From Streptomyces sp. NBC_00554 (GTDB lineage Bacteria > Actinomycetota > Actinomycetes > Streptomycetales > Streptomycetaceae), in the NCBI RefSeq assembly GCF_041431135.1, contig NZ_CP107799.1:7440001-7504000 (forward strand): 64,000 nucleotides of DNA, read 5' to 3'. The position numbers were made by a program, and so were the translations under genes. The notes beneath the pieces were generated by a model. The model worked only from the letters and a program-made list of their open reading frames with translations. It had not been told where the DNA came from and ran no database searches. This document shows, one piece after another, positions 16,311-26,361 of the stretch (position 1 is the stretch's first letter; each line of letters opens with the position of its first letter).

Positions 16311-18142
16311 CCCAGCAACTCCCGTACGATCCCGGTGCCGCGCAGCGTCAGCACCGACTCCGGGTGGAACTGGACGCCGGCGAACCCCGGCCCTCTTAGC
16401 GCGTGGACCTCGCCCGTGTCGCTGCGGCTGGCCTCGACGCCATGGGCCGCCAGCTCGGCAGCCGTCTCGTCGTCGCACCGGGCCACGAAGCTGTTGTAGA
16501 AGCCGACGGTCTCCGGCCGCCCGAAGAGGCCGACCTCGGTCTGCGCGCCCTGGTAGGGCACCTCCTTGCGCACGATCTCCAGCCCCAGTTCGGCCGCGAT
16601 CAGCTCATGGCCGAGGCAGACGCCGAGCACGCCGTGGCGGTGGGTGCGCAGGACCTCGGCGGTGAGCCCGCGCAGGAAACGCATCTTGGGGTCGTCGACA
16701 TCGCCCGGATCACCGGGCCCCGGCCCCAGGATCAGCGGCCCCTCATGGGCGAGCACGACCTCCCGCAGCCCGGGCTCGTCATAGCGCCGTACGGTCACCT
16801 CCAGCCCCGACGACCGCAGCACATGCGCGAGCATCGCCGTGAACGTGTCCTCGCCGTCCACGACCAGGGCGTGCCCCTCCAGCGCGTCGGTCCGCTCCTG
16901 CATCCGCAGCCAGAACGGCGCCAGCGAGCCCCGTCGCCCGTCGAGCGCCGCCTGCACCCGCGGATCGTCGGCCAGCTTCGGCCGTACGCCCTCCTCGCGC
17001 GGCCTGCCTTCGAGGACCCCCAGAGCCGCCAGCACCCCCGCCGCCTTCGCATGCGTCTCGGCGACCTCGCTCGCGGGATCCGATCCCCGGACGAGGGTGG
17101 CGCCGACCGGCACCCGCAGCCGCCCGTCCGCGTCGATGTCGGCGGTCCGGATGAGGATGGGGGAGTCGAGGGTCTGGGCCCCGCCCGCGTCCCGTCCGAC
17201 GAGGGCAAGGGCGCCCGCGTAGTAGCCGCGTCCGCCGACCTCGTGGCGCTCGATGACCCGGCACGCGTTCTGCACCGGCGACCCGGTCACGGTGGCGGCG
17301 AACATGGTCTCGCGCAGAACCTCCCGTACGTCCAGCGACGACCGGCCCCGCAACTCGTACTCGGTGTGCGCGAGATGGGCCATCTCCTTGAGCCGCGGCC
17401 CGATCACCACCCCGCCCATGTCACCGACCGTGCACATCATCTTGAGCTCCTCGTCGACGACCATCGAGAGCTCCTCGATCTCCTTGCCGTCGGCGAGGAA
17501 GGCGAGCAGATCCTCGGGCGTCGGACCCCCGGCCGGGTAGCGGTACGTCCCGCTGATCGGGTTCATGACGACCGTGCCGCCCGCCATCCGCACGTGCACC
17601 TCGGGACTCGCCCCGACCAGCGTCCGCTCCCCGGTGTGCACGACATACGTCCAGTACGCGCCCCGCTCACCGACGAGCAGCCGTCGGAAGAGGGCCAGCG
17701 CGTCGGCCTTCCCGAACCCCGGGATCTGCCCCTCGTACGTACGCCGGATGACGAAGTTCGCGCCCTCGCCGCTTCCGATCTCCTCGTGGAGCACTCGCCC
17801 GACGATCCCCGCGTACTCCTCGTCGGCGACGTCGAAGCCGCCGCCCTCGACCCGCACCTCGTGCGACGGCAGCTCCGCCAGGGCGCGCTCCAGCGGCAGT
17901 TCGTACGTCTTCTGCGGGGTCAGTACCGCGAGCGGTGTGCCGTCGTCGCGGACGTCGAAGCCGCGCTCCCTGATCTGGCGGAAGGGGATCAGCGCGAGGC
18001 CCTCGTCGGGGAGGTCGGCGAGGCGGTCGCAGGTGCTGACGGGCCCGAGCATGACCTCGACCACGTCATGGTCGTGACCGGGTGTGCGGCGGCGCAGCAG
18101 GGCGAACGGACGGGGATCGTCCAGCAGATCGAGCAGGTTCAT
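16262..18142 (-). CDS. trpE: Anthranilate synthase, TrpE-TrpG fusion
   Basis: About 626 residues. The N-terminal two thirds is the chorismate-binding TrpE domain (NPISGTYRYPAGG, EELSMVVDEELKMM, TVTGSPVQNA). The C-terminal third is a class I glutamine amidotransferase with LGVCLGHELIA (nucleophile Cys) and VQFHPES (catalytic His). The fused enzyme makes anthranilate from chorismate and glutamine. Streptomyces and phenazine-type anthranilate synthases share this architecture. The ATG at 18142 follows an AAGGA-type site; upstream in-frame codons run through the attenuator and are not coding. A tryptophan attenuator precedes the gene. Confidence 0.93.
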   Translation of the reverse strand: MNLLDLLDDPRPFALLRRRTPGHDHDVVEVMLGPVSTCDRLADLPDEGLALIPFRQIRERGFDVRDDGTPLAVLTPQKTYELPLERALAELPSHEVRVEGGGFDVADEEYAGIVGRVLHEEIGSGEGANFVIRRTYEGQIPGFGKADALALFRRLLVGERGAYWTYVVHTGERTLVGASPEVHVRMAGGTVVMNPISGTYRYPAGGPTPEDLLAFLADGKEIEELSMVVDEELKMMCTVGDMGGVVIGPRLKEMAHLAHTEYELRGRSSLDVREVLRETMFAATVTGSPVQNACRVIERHEVGGRGYYAGALALVGRDAGGAQTLDSPILIRTADIDADGRLRVPVGATLVRGSDPASEVAETHAKAAGVLAALGVLEGRPREEGVRPKLADDPRVQAALDGRRGSLAPFWLRMQERTDALEGHALVVDGEDTFTAMLAHVLRSSGLEVTVRRYDEPGLREVVLAHEGPLILGPGPGDPGDVDDPKMRFLRGLTAEVLRTHRHGVLGVCLGHELIAAELGLEIVRKEVPYQGAQTEVGLFGRPETVGFYNSFVARCDDETAAELAAHGVEASRSDTGEVHALRGPGFAGVQFHPESVLTLRGTGIVRELLGQLRGTSTFSERRPAV

Positions 18143-18204
18143 CGGTCCTGTTCCTTCTCGGTGAGGTCTGACCGACTCAGAGAGGAACGGGCTCCGGGAA
18201 ACGC

Positions 18205-18231
18205 CGAAGGCCGCCCCTCGGGCGGCCTTCG
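18205..18231 (-). terminator. trp attenuator hairpin
   Basis: CGAAGGCCGCC (18205-18215) pairs perfectly with 18221-18231, extended by one more C-G pair, around a 3-base loop. On the minus strand it lies between the leader peptide and trpE and is followed by a short T-rich stretch. This is the expected termination helix of a Trp-responsive attenuator. Confidence 0.85.
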
Positions 18232-18252
18232 CGAAGTCTTGAGTACGCGCGA

Positions 18253-18309
18253 TCAGTGGGCCGCCGGATGAGCGGTCCACCACCAGGTCTGGGTCGAATG
18301 CGCGAACAT
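18253..18309 (-). CDS. trpL: trp leader peptide, MFAHSTQTWWWTAHPAAH
   Basis: This 18-residue ORF on the minus strand contains three consecutive Trp codons at positions 9-11 and ends at TGA 18255-18253. Ribosome stalling at the Trp codons when charged tRNA-Trp is scarce would prevent the hairpin at 18231-18205 from forming and allow transcription into trpE. A trp attenuator of this kind has been described for a Streptomyces venezuelae anthranilate synthase gene (recalled). The leader is too short for standard gene calling. Confidence 0.93.
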   Translation of the reverse strand: MFAHSTQTWWWTAHPAAH

Positions 18310-18440
18310 GCGCCGCACCCTACCCGACGCCGGGGGCCGGGCAACAGCGTGAACCGCGCGGGCACCGGGTTCGGATCGCCCGGTCGGCGGCCATTGATGG
18401 GTTCACAGCCCGACCGAGGAGCCCGACCGAGGAGAGAGTC

Positions 18441-19646
18441 ATTCACGCAGCTCGTTCACCCCTGTCCCGCCGGAGCGGCGCACGCGCGCTCACGGCCCTC
18501 GCCGCAGCCGCGGTCCTTGCCGCCGGCTGGCCGGGCGCCGCCCAGTCGGCCCCGCGCCCCGCCGAATCCGACGACACCACCCAGGTCAGCTACCGCGGCC
18601 ACGAGTTCACCGTCCCCGCCTCCTGGCAGGTCGTGGACCTGGCGGCCAACCCGGAAGCCTGTGTCCGCTTCGACCGGCACGCCGTGTACCTCGGCACGCC
18701 CGGCGGCCGACAGGACTGCCCGGCGCGTCTGAGGGGACGTACCGAAGCACTCCTGATCCAGCCCGCCACCGCCGCGCGGAGCGCCGTCACCGAGAACCGC
18801 ACGGCCCGCACCTACAGGGCCACCGCGGACCGCATCACCGTGACCGCCGCGTACGGAGACGACCGGGGCAGCATCCAGCGGATCCTGCGCAGCGCCGGTC
18901 TGCCCGTCGCCGCCCCGGAGACGGAGCAGACGGCCGTGGCGCCCGTCCCCGCGGACGCCACCTCGTTCCGGGGCGAGGGCTTCGACGCCTGCACCGCACC
19001 GAGCCAGTCGGCGATGGACGCCTGGCGGGACGCGTCCGACTACGGCGCCATCGGCATCTACATCGGCGGCCTCAACCGCGCCTGCGCCCAGCCGAAACTC
19101 ACGGCCGCGTGGGTGCGCACGCAGTACGCCAACGGCTGGCGGTTCTTCCCGCTGTACGTCGGCCGGCAGCCCTCCTCCGACGGCGGCAGCTGCGGCGGTG
19201 GCTGTGCGTCGATCACCGACCCGGTACCGCAGGGCACCGCGGCCGCCGACGACGCGGCCAAGCAGGCCGCGGCGCTGGGCCTCGGCAAGGGGTCGGTGAT
19301 CTACAACGACCTGGAGCACTACACCCGCGGCTCCACCGTGACCGCCCGGGTGCTCGCCTACATCGAGGCCTACACCGAGCGCCTGCACCAGCTGGGCTAT
19401 CGCTCGGGCGCGTACGGCAGCGTCTCGTCCCTGATCACCGACCTGGTGGCCAACGTGAAGACGATCACCCCGCCCGACGTGATCCACTTCGCCCGCTGGA
19501 ACGGTGAGTCGACGCTCACGGACCCGTCGATCCCCGCGAAACTCTGGGCCGACCACCAGCGCATCCACCAGTACGTGGGCGACACGACCGAGACCCACGG
19601 CGGTGTGAAGATCAGCATCGACCGCAACCGGCTCGACGTGGACTAG
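18441..19646 (+). CDS. Secreted glycoside-hydrolase-like protein (DUF1906)
   Basis: About 401 residues from 18441. Residues about 1-40 form a Sec-type signal peptide: basic SRRSGARAL, then ALTALAAAAVLAAGW, then AQS as probable cleavage site. The mature C-terminal domain (FEGFDACTAPS-like start, IGIYIGGLNR, FFPLYVG, IYNDLEHY, GAYGSVSS, HQYVGD) resembles the Rv2525c-like DUF1906 family related to lysozyme-type TIM barrels. The codon at the expected start is ATT, 6 bases after GGAG; no ATG or GTG in frame would keep the signal peptide, and the first GTG (18633) removes it. A long terminator follows. Confidence 0.75.
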   Translation: MHAARSPLSRRSGARALTALAAAAVLAAGWPGAAQSAPRPAESDDTTQVSYRGHEFTVPASWQVVDLAANPEACVRFDRHAVYLGTPGGRQDCPARLRGRTEALLIQPATAARSAVTENRTARTYRATADRITVTAAYGDDRGSIQRILRSAGLPVAAPETEQTAVAPVPADATSFRGEGFDACTAPSQSAMDAWRDASDYGAIGIYIGGLNRACAQPKLTAAWVRTQYANGWRFFPLYVGRQPSSDGGSCGGGCASITDPVPQGTAAADDAAKQAAALGLGKGSVIYNDLEHYTRGSTVTARVLAYIEAYTERLHQLGYRSGAYGSVSSLITDLVANVKTITPPDVIHFARWNGESTLTDPSIPAKLWADHQRIHQYVGDTTETHGGVKISIDRNRLDVD

Positions 19647-19659
19647 CCGACTCTCGCCT

Positions 19660-19702
19660 GCTCCGGGCGGCCGTACGCACCCGTCGTACGGCCGCCCGGA
19701 GC
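19660..19702 (+). terminator. Terminator after DUF1906 gene
   Basis: An 18-bp perfect stem (19660-19677 with 19685-19702; 7-base loop) starts 14 bases after the stop codon. Confidence 0.9.
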
Positions 19703-19781
19703 GCGCCCCGATCGAGCGCGCCCCGTCTCAATTGATGAGCAGGTGGATGGACGCCCGACACGACCCCGTAATGTTTACGGG

Positions 19782-21137
19782 GTGACCGTGAACGCTGATT
19801 CCCAAGCCATCGCCGCCAAGGCGACCTGGCGAGACCTGCCCGCGGCGCAGCAGCCCGAGTACCCCGATGCCGAGGCTCTGCGCGATGTGATCGCGGACCT
19901 CGAGTCGTATCCGCCGCTCGTCTTCGCCGGCGAGTGCGACCAGCTGCGCGCCCGTCTGGCGGCCGTCGCGAAGGGCGACGCGTTCCTGCTGCAGGGCGGC
20001 GACTGCGCCGAGTCCTTCGACGCCGTGAGCGCCGAGCACATCCGGGCCAAGCTCAAGACCCTGCTCCAGATGGGCGCTGTCCTCACCTACGCCGCCTCCG
20101 TGCCGGTCGTGAAGGTCGGCCGTATCGCGGGCCAGTACTCCAAGCCGCGCTCCAAGGGCACCGAGACCCGTGACGGCGTGACCCTGCCGACGTACCGCGG
20201 TGACTCGGTCAACGGCTTCGACTTCGACGAGAAGTCCCGCATCCCGGACCCCGAGCGCCTGAAGCGGATGTACAACGCCTCCGCCTCCACGCTCAACCTG
20301 GTGCGCGCCTTCACCACCGGCGGCTACGCCGATCTGCGCCAGGTGCACGCCTGGAACCAGGACTTCGTGAAGTCCTCCCCGTCCGGGCAGCGCTACGAGC
20401 AGCTGGCGCGCGAGATCGACAACGCGCTGAACTTCATGCGGGCCTGCGGTACCGACCCGGAGGAGTTCAAGACCGTCGAGTTCTACGCCTCCCACGAGGC
20501 GCTGCTCCTCGACTACGAATCGGCGCTGACCAGGGTCGACTCGCGTACGGGCCACCTGTACGACGTCTCGGGCCACATGGTGTGGATCGGTGAGCGCACC
20601 CGTCAGCTGGACGGCGCGCACATCGAGTTCGCCTCGAAGATCCGCAACCCGATCGGGATCAAGCTGGGCCCGACGACGACGGCCGAGGACGCGCTGCAGT
20701 ACATCGAGCGCCTCGACCCGGACCGCGAGCCGGGCCGTCTCACCTTCATCGTGCGGATGGGCGCGGACAAGGTCCGCGACAAGCTGCCCGAGCTGGTCGA
20801 GAAGGTCACCGCCTCCGGCGCGACCGTGGCCTGGATCACCGACCCGATGCACGGCAACACCTACGAGGCGGCTTCCGGCCACAAGACCCGCCGCTTCGAC
20901 GACGTGCTGGACGAGGTCAAGGGCTTCTTCGAGGTCCACAAGGGTCTGGGCACCCACCCGGGCGGCATCCATGTCGAGCTCACCGGTGACGACGTCACCG
21001 AGTGCGTGGGCGGCGGCGACGAGATCTTCGTCGACGATCTGCACCAGCGCTACGAGACGGCCTGCGACCCCCGTCTGAACCGCAGCCAGTCCCTTGACCT
21101 GGCCTTCCTTGTCGCGGAGATGTACCGCGACCAGTAG
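19782..21137 (+). CDS. aroH: 3-deoxy-7-phosphoheptulonate synthase, class II
   Basis: About 451 residues, typical of plant-type class II DAHP synthases. Hallmarks are GECDQLRARLA, LLQGGDCAESF, RIAGQYSKPRS, ASHEALLLDYE, WIGERTRQLDGAH, KLGPTTT and TDPMHGNT (metal His). The enzyme condenses phosphoenolpyruvate and erythrose 4-phosphate, the entry step of the shikimate pathway, and lies near trpE, which draws on the same pathway. The GTG at 19782 is 7 bases after TAATGT (19769-19774) with no ribosome-binding site, so it is likely leaderless; GTG 19788 is the alternative. Corresponds in position to M. tuberculosis aroG (Rv2178c). Confidence 0.95.
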   Translation: MTVNADSQAIAAKATWRDLPAAQQPEYPDAEALRDVIADLESYPPLVFAGECDQLRARLAAVAKGDAFLLQGGDCAESFDAVSAEHIRAKLKTLLQMGAVLTYAASVPVVKVGRIAGQYSKPRSKGTETRDGVTLPTYRGDSVNGFDFDEKSRIPDPERLKRMYNASASTLNLVRAFTTGGYADLRQVHAWNQDFVKSSPSGQRYEQLAREIDNALNFMRACGTDPEEFKTVEFYASHEALLLDYESALTRVDSRTGHLYDVSGHMVWIGERTRQLDGAHIEFASKIRNPIGIKLGPTTTAEDALQYIERLDPDREPGRLTFIVRMGADKVRDKLPELVEKVTASGATVAWITDPMHGNTYEAASGHKTRRFDDVLDEVKGFFEVHKGLGTHPGGIHVELTGDDVTECVGGGDEIFVDDLHQRYETACDPRLNRSQSLDLAFLVAEMYRDQ

Positions 21138-21175
21138 CGGGCGGACAGCCGTTTCGGCTGTTACAGGAGCGTGAA

Positions 21176-21209
21176 GTGGGGCGCGGATCACATACGATCC
21201 GCGCCCCAC
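21176..21209 (+). terminator. DAHP synthase terminator
   Basis: GTGGGGCGCGGATC (21176-21189) pairs perfectly over 14 bp with 21196-21209 around ACATAC, followed shortly by TTTT. Confidence 0.9.
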
Positions 21210-21242
21210 GGCACTTTTACGGTTCCTGACAGGCGGGTAAGG

Positions 21243-21261
21243 TTAGGTTAGCCTCACCGAT
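21243..21261. promoter_or_regulatory. Iron box (DmdR/IdeR-type operator) before bfd
   Basis: The 19-mer beginning TTAGGTTAG matches the actinobacterial iron-box consensus TTAGGTTAGSCTAACCTAA at 16 of 19 positions by my alignment; the left half is perfect. It lies about 48 bases before the bfd start. Fe(II)-loaded DmdR1 would repress bfd here and relieve repression when iron is scarce, so that iron is released from bacterioferritin. Confidence 0.8.
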
Positions 21262-21308
21262 CATCGGGATGGCACGACCTACGAAATCCCTGTCGGGAGG
21301 TGGACCGC

Positions 21309-21593
21309 GTGTACGTCTGCAACTGCTTCGGTGTCACCGAGGCGCAGGTGAAGAAGCACGCGGAGGGCGGTGCCTGCACCCCCCGCCAGATAGCGTCGGA
21401 GTGCAAGGCGGGCACGGACTGTGGTTCGTGCGTCCGCCGAATTCAGGCCCTGCTGGGCCGGGGCGCGTGCCCGCGCCGCGAGCTGGTGGACGAGGGCAGG
21501 CCGGTCCTCTCCGAGGTCCCGGTGCCGGCGGCCGAGGTTCCGGTGTCCGCGACCGAGGTTCCGGTGTCCGCGTCGCTGGACGAGGCCGCCTAG
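21309..21593 (+). CDS. bfd: Bacterioferritin-associated ferredoxin
   Basis: 94 residues. The [2Fe-2S] ligands are Cys in CNC near the N-terminus and Cys in TDCGSC about 35 residues later, the Bfd spacing. Bfd reduces the mineral core of bacterioferritin to mobilise iron. The GTG at 21309 is 8 bases after GGAGG; the GTG at 21300 overlaps that site. The C-terminal tail carries three tandem copies of an EVPVxA heptapeptide-like unit, encoded by direct DNA repeats, not part of the usual domain. It is convergent with bfr, whose product is its partner. Confidence 0.92.
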   Translation: MYVCNCFGVTEAQVKKHAEGGACTPRQIASECKAGTDCGSCVRRIQALLGRGACPRRELVDEGRPVLSEVPVPAAEVPVSATEVPVSASLDEAA

Positions 21594-21601
21594 AGGGCGG
21601 A

Positions 21602-22081
21602 CTAGCTGTCCGGCTGCTCGATCTGCTGCGCGATGTAGAGCGCCTCGCCGAGCTTCTCGACCAGGTCGAGCTGCGTGTCGAGATAGTCGATGTGGTGCTC
21701 CTCGTCCTCGAGGATGTCCTCGAAGATGTTCGCCGACGTGATGTCGCCCTTCGCGCGCATCACCTCGATGCCCCGCTTGAGGCGGTCGATCGCCTCGACC
21801 TCCACCTGCCGGTCGGCCTGGAACATCTCGGTGAGGGTCTGCCCCACTCGCACATGGAACAGCCGCTGGTAGTTCGGCAGGCCGTCCAGCATGAGGATGC
21901 GCTCGGTGATCTTGTCCGCGTGCTTCATCTCATCGATGGATTCAGAACGCGTGTACTTGGCGAGCTTGGTCCAACCGTTGTTGTCCTGGATGCGGTAGTG
22001 CAGCCAGTACTGGTTGATCGCCGTCAGCTCGCCGGTGAGCTGTTCGTTCAGGAACTCGAGGACCTCGGGGTCGCCCTGCAT
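21602..22081 (-). CDS. bfr: Bacterioferritin
   Basis: 159 residues. All ferroxidase ligands are visible at their standard positions: Glu18, Glu51, His54, Glu94, Glu127 and His130, with Tyr25 nearby. The haem-ligating Met52 is present in DEMKHAD. The 24-subunit cage stores ferric iron. The ATG at 22081 follows GGAAGGAG. Upstream in-frame codons reach a false start at 22165. I see no clear iron box in the 150 bases upstream, in contrast to bfd. Confidence 0.96.
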   Translation of the reverse strand: MQGDPEVLEFLNEQLTGELTAINQYWLHYRIQDNNGWTKLAKYTRSESIDEMKHADKITERILMLDGLPNYQRLFHVRVGQTLTEMFQADRQVEVEAIDRLKRGIEVMRAKGDITSANIFEDILEDEEHHIDYLDTQLDLVEKLGEALYIAQQIEQPDS

Positions 22082-22237
22082 CGCAGAGGCTCCTTCCAGG
22101 AAGGGGAGTTGGCAGGTTGCGCCGCATCCTTGCACCGGCTTCCTGAGGGCGTCCAGTAAGTGCATGCTTAGTAGGAGTTGCCCGAATCCGACTTTGGCTG
22201 GTCATGTGCACTGCCCCAGGTCTGTCAGGATGGAGTC

Positions 22238-22870
22238 ATGGGTCAGCCGGTGGAGCGTGAATCTGGAGAAGCGGCACAGTCGGAGCTTCCGCCGGGGCAG
22301 CGACTGCAGCGCGGCTGGCCGGTCACGCACTACGGGCCCGTACCCAAGTTCCGCCCCGAACGCTGGGAGTTCAGGGTCTTCGGCGCCACCGCCGACGGTG
22401 AGAAGCACTGCTGGACCCACGAGGAGTTCACGGCCCTGCCGTACGCCTCGGTCGTGGCCGATCTGCACTGCGTCACGAAGTTCAGCATGATCGGGGCCGA
22501 ATGGGGTGGCATTCCGGCTCGTACGATCCTGGAGATCGCCCCGCCGGCGCCCACCGTCACTCATGTCATGGTCTGGGCCGAGTACGGGTTCAGCTCCAAC
22601 CTCCGCCTCGACGACTTCGCCTCCGACCGCACGATCTTCGCCACCCACAAGGACGGCGAACTGCTGACGGCGGAGCACGGCTTCCCGCTCCGCCTCGTCG
22701 TGCCTCAGCTCTACGCCTGGAAGGGCCCCAAGTGGGTGCGCGGCGTCGAGTACATGACGGCGGACCGCCGCGGCTTCTGGGAGGAGCGCGGGTACCACAA
22801 CGTCGGCGACCCGTGGCGCGAGCAGCGTTACTCGTACCAGGAGGAGCCCGGGGACGGCCCCGAGCTCTGA
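22238..22870 (+). CDS. Sulfite-oxidase-like molybdopterin-binding protein
   Basis: About 210 residues, one oxidoreductase molybdopterin-binding domain without the dimerisation domain. FRVFGATADGEKHCWT, then ADLHCVTKFS with the probable Mo-ligating Cys, and LRLVVPQLYAWKGPKWVRGVEY are family features. No signal peptide is seen, so the protein appears cytoplasmic, like YuiH-type proteins. The ATG at 22238 has GGA nearby and the hexamer CAGGAT 6 bases upstream, so it may be leaderless. Substrate unknown. It converges on the DUF4396 gene with a 31-base gap. Confidence 0.85.
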   Translation: MGQPVERESGEAAQSELPPGQRLQRGWPVTHYGPVPKFRPERWEFRVFGATADGEKHCWTHEEFTALPYASVVADLHCVTKFSMIGAEWGGIPARTILEIAPPAPTVTHVMVWAEYGFSSNLRLDDFASDRTIFATHKDGELLTAEHGFPLRLVVPQLYAWKGPKWVRGVEYMTADRRGFWEERGYHNVGDPWREQRYSYQEEPGDGPEL

Positions 22871-22901
22871 GTCCTGCCCTTACTCCTGCTTTCTGCGCTG
22901 G

Positions 22902-23393
22902 TCAGTGGTACTGGTGCACCACCGCATGGCCCTTGCCGCGGCCGATCATCCACTTGTTCACGGGCAGGGTGATCACGAAGGCGGCGGCCAGCGCGAGGGC
23001 CAGGACCCACCAGAAGGACGCGTCCGAGAGTCCGGCGTCCATCGCGCCCGGCCAGAAGGCGATCACGCCGTTGTCGATCAGCTCCATCACCGCGATCGAC
23101 AGGGTGTCCGCGGCGAGCGCGACCCGGAACGCCGTCCGGAAGTCGACGCCGGCCTTGAGCACGCTCCGCAGCGTGAACGAGTAGCCGAAGACGAACGCCA
23201 GGACGATCGCCAGGATCAGCGTCGGCACATTGCCCCAGCCGAACGCGGTCCCGATCACCATGCCGAGCACCTCACCGATGGCGCAGCCGGTGAGGCAGTG
23301 CAGGGTCGCCTGGGCGGCCGTGGACCAGGTGACCTTGCCGATGCCATGGGCGTGGCCTTCGTGCGTGTGCCCGGTGTGCGCGTCGTGCTGCAT
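22902..23393 (-). CDS. DUF4396 membrane protein with His-rich N-terminus
   Basis: 163 residues. The first 17 residues carry six His (HDAHTGHTHEGHAH type), a likely metal-binding segment. They are followed by about four membrane helices (TLHCLTGCAIGEVLGMVIG onward; FWWVLALALAAAFVITLPV near the C-terminus). The layout fits the DUF4396 family, seen beside copper or heavy-metal genes in other bacteria. The ATG at 23393 lies 50 bases downstream of a near-perfect CsoR-type operator, which supports a role in copper or related metal handling. Transport direction is unknown. Confidence 0.8.
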   Translation of the reverse strand: MQHDAHTGHTHEGHAHGIGKVTWSTAAQATLHCLTGCAIGEVLGMVIGTAFGWGNVPTLILAIVLAFVFGYSFTLRSVLKAGVDFRTAFRVALAADTLSIAVMELIDNGVIAFWPGAMDAGLSDASFWWVLALALAAAFVITLPVNKWMIGRGKGHAVVHQYH

Positions 23394-23442
23394 GAGAAGC
23401 CCCCGGAGTCAGGTAGCGGTTCCTGTCGCGAGCAACAACTAC

Positions 23443-23459
23443 ATACCCCCCGGGGGTAT
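23443..23459. promoter_or_regulatory. CsoR-type operator
   Basis: ATACCCCCCGGGGGTAT is a palindromic GC tract with flanking TA, matching the TACCC-N4-GGGTA operator form bound by copper-sensing CsoR in Streptomyces. It begins 4 bases beyond the stop of the endonuclease IV gene and about 50 bases before the DUF4396 start, so it should govern that gene. Confidence 0.8.
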
Positions 23460-23462
23460 TCC

Positions 23463-24329
23463 TTACTCCCGGAGTTTCTTCAGGCGCTCGATGTCCCCGG
23501 CGTGCCCCTCCTTGCCGCCCGGCGTCTCGATGATCAGGGGTACGCCCTCGGTGGCCGGGTGGGTCATCAGCGCGCGGAACGGGTCCTCGCCGATGTGGCC
23601 GGAGCCAATGTTCTCGTGGCGGTCCTTGTGGGCGCCGACCACATCCTTGGAGTCGTTGGCGTGGATCAGCTTGAGCCGGCCCTCGCCGACCGTGTCCACC
23701 AGCAGGTCCAGGGTCTGGTGCATCCCGCTCGGACCGGTCAGATCGTGGCCCGCCGCGTAGATGTGGCAGGTGTCGAGGCAGACACCCAGCTTCGGATGGG
23801 CGTCGAGCGCCTCGAAGTACGGCCCGAAGTCCCAGGTGCGGGAACAGAGGGAGGCGCCCTGACCTGCGGTCGACTCCAGGAGCAGGAACGGGTCGTCGTC
23901 GTGGGTCAGCTCGTCGAGCAGCGGCAGCAGGTGTTCGCGCACCTGCGCGAGGGCCACGGAACGCTCCCTGCCCCCGGTGGCGCTCCCCGTGTGCACGACC
24001 ACGCCCAGCGCGCCGATCTCCCGGCCCCTGCGCAGCGAGTGCCGCAGTGACTCCACGGACTTCTCGACCGTCGCCTCGGTGTGCGAGCCGAAGTTGATCA
24101 GATACGGGGCATGGACGTACGCCGGGATCGATTCGGCGGCGCAGGCCGCGCGGAACTCCTCGTCCTGGCGGGGGTTTCCGACGGGCGTCGCCCAGCCGCG
24201 CGGGTTGGCCACGAATACCTGGACGGTCTCGGCCTTGAGCTCACGGGCGTAGCTCAGGCCGACGGAGTTGAGGCCGCCGGCCACGGGGACATGGCCGCCG
24301 ACGGGGTTGCGGAGTTGCTTGCTGGTCAC
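23463..24329 (-). CDS. nfo: Deoxyribonuclease IV (AP endonuclease)
   Basis: 288 residues, normal for endonuclease IV. The TIM-barrel zinc ligands are in YVHAPYLIN, VVHTGS, LLESTAG, CLDTCHIYAAG, LIHANDSK and HENIGSGHIG. The enzyme cuts DNA at abasic sites in base-excision repair. Start is GTG 24329. It lies between the PASTA kinase and the metal-regulated DUF4396 gene, all on the minus strand, but there is no overlap suggesting a tight operon. Confidence 0.94.
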   Translation of the reverse strand: MTSKQLRNPVGGHVPVAGGLNSVGLSYARELKAETVQVFVANPRGWATPVGNPRQDEEFRAACAAESIPAYVHAPYLINFGSHTEATVEKSVESLRHSLRRGREIGALGVVVHTGSATGGRERSVALAQVREHLLPLLDELTHDDDPFLLLESTAGQGASLCSRTWDFGPYFEALDAHPKLGVCLDTCHIYAAGHDLTGPSGMHQTLDLLVDTVGEGRLKLIHANDSKDVVGAHKDRHENIGSGHIGEDPFRALMTHPATEGVPLIIETPGGKEGHAGDIERLKKLRE

Positions 24330-24405
24330 ACCCGCCAGGGTGTCACGCGCGCGCTCCCGCCCTGTCGGCGGACCTCGTGGTCATTGGTGGTCGGCTTGCT
24401 GCGGC

Positions 24406-26361
<1,956 letters not shown>

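Noticed and set aside
16403..18271. 622-codon open frame antisense to trpE
   Set aside because: It is a compositional shadow rich in Arg, His and Gln with no motif. It covers the attenuator and the whole TrpE-G fusion.
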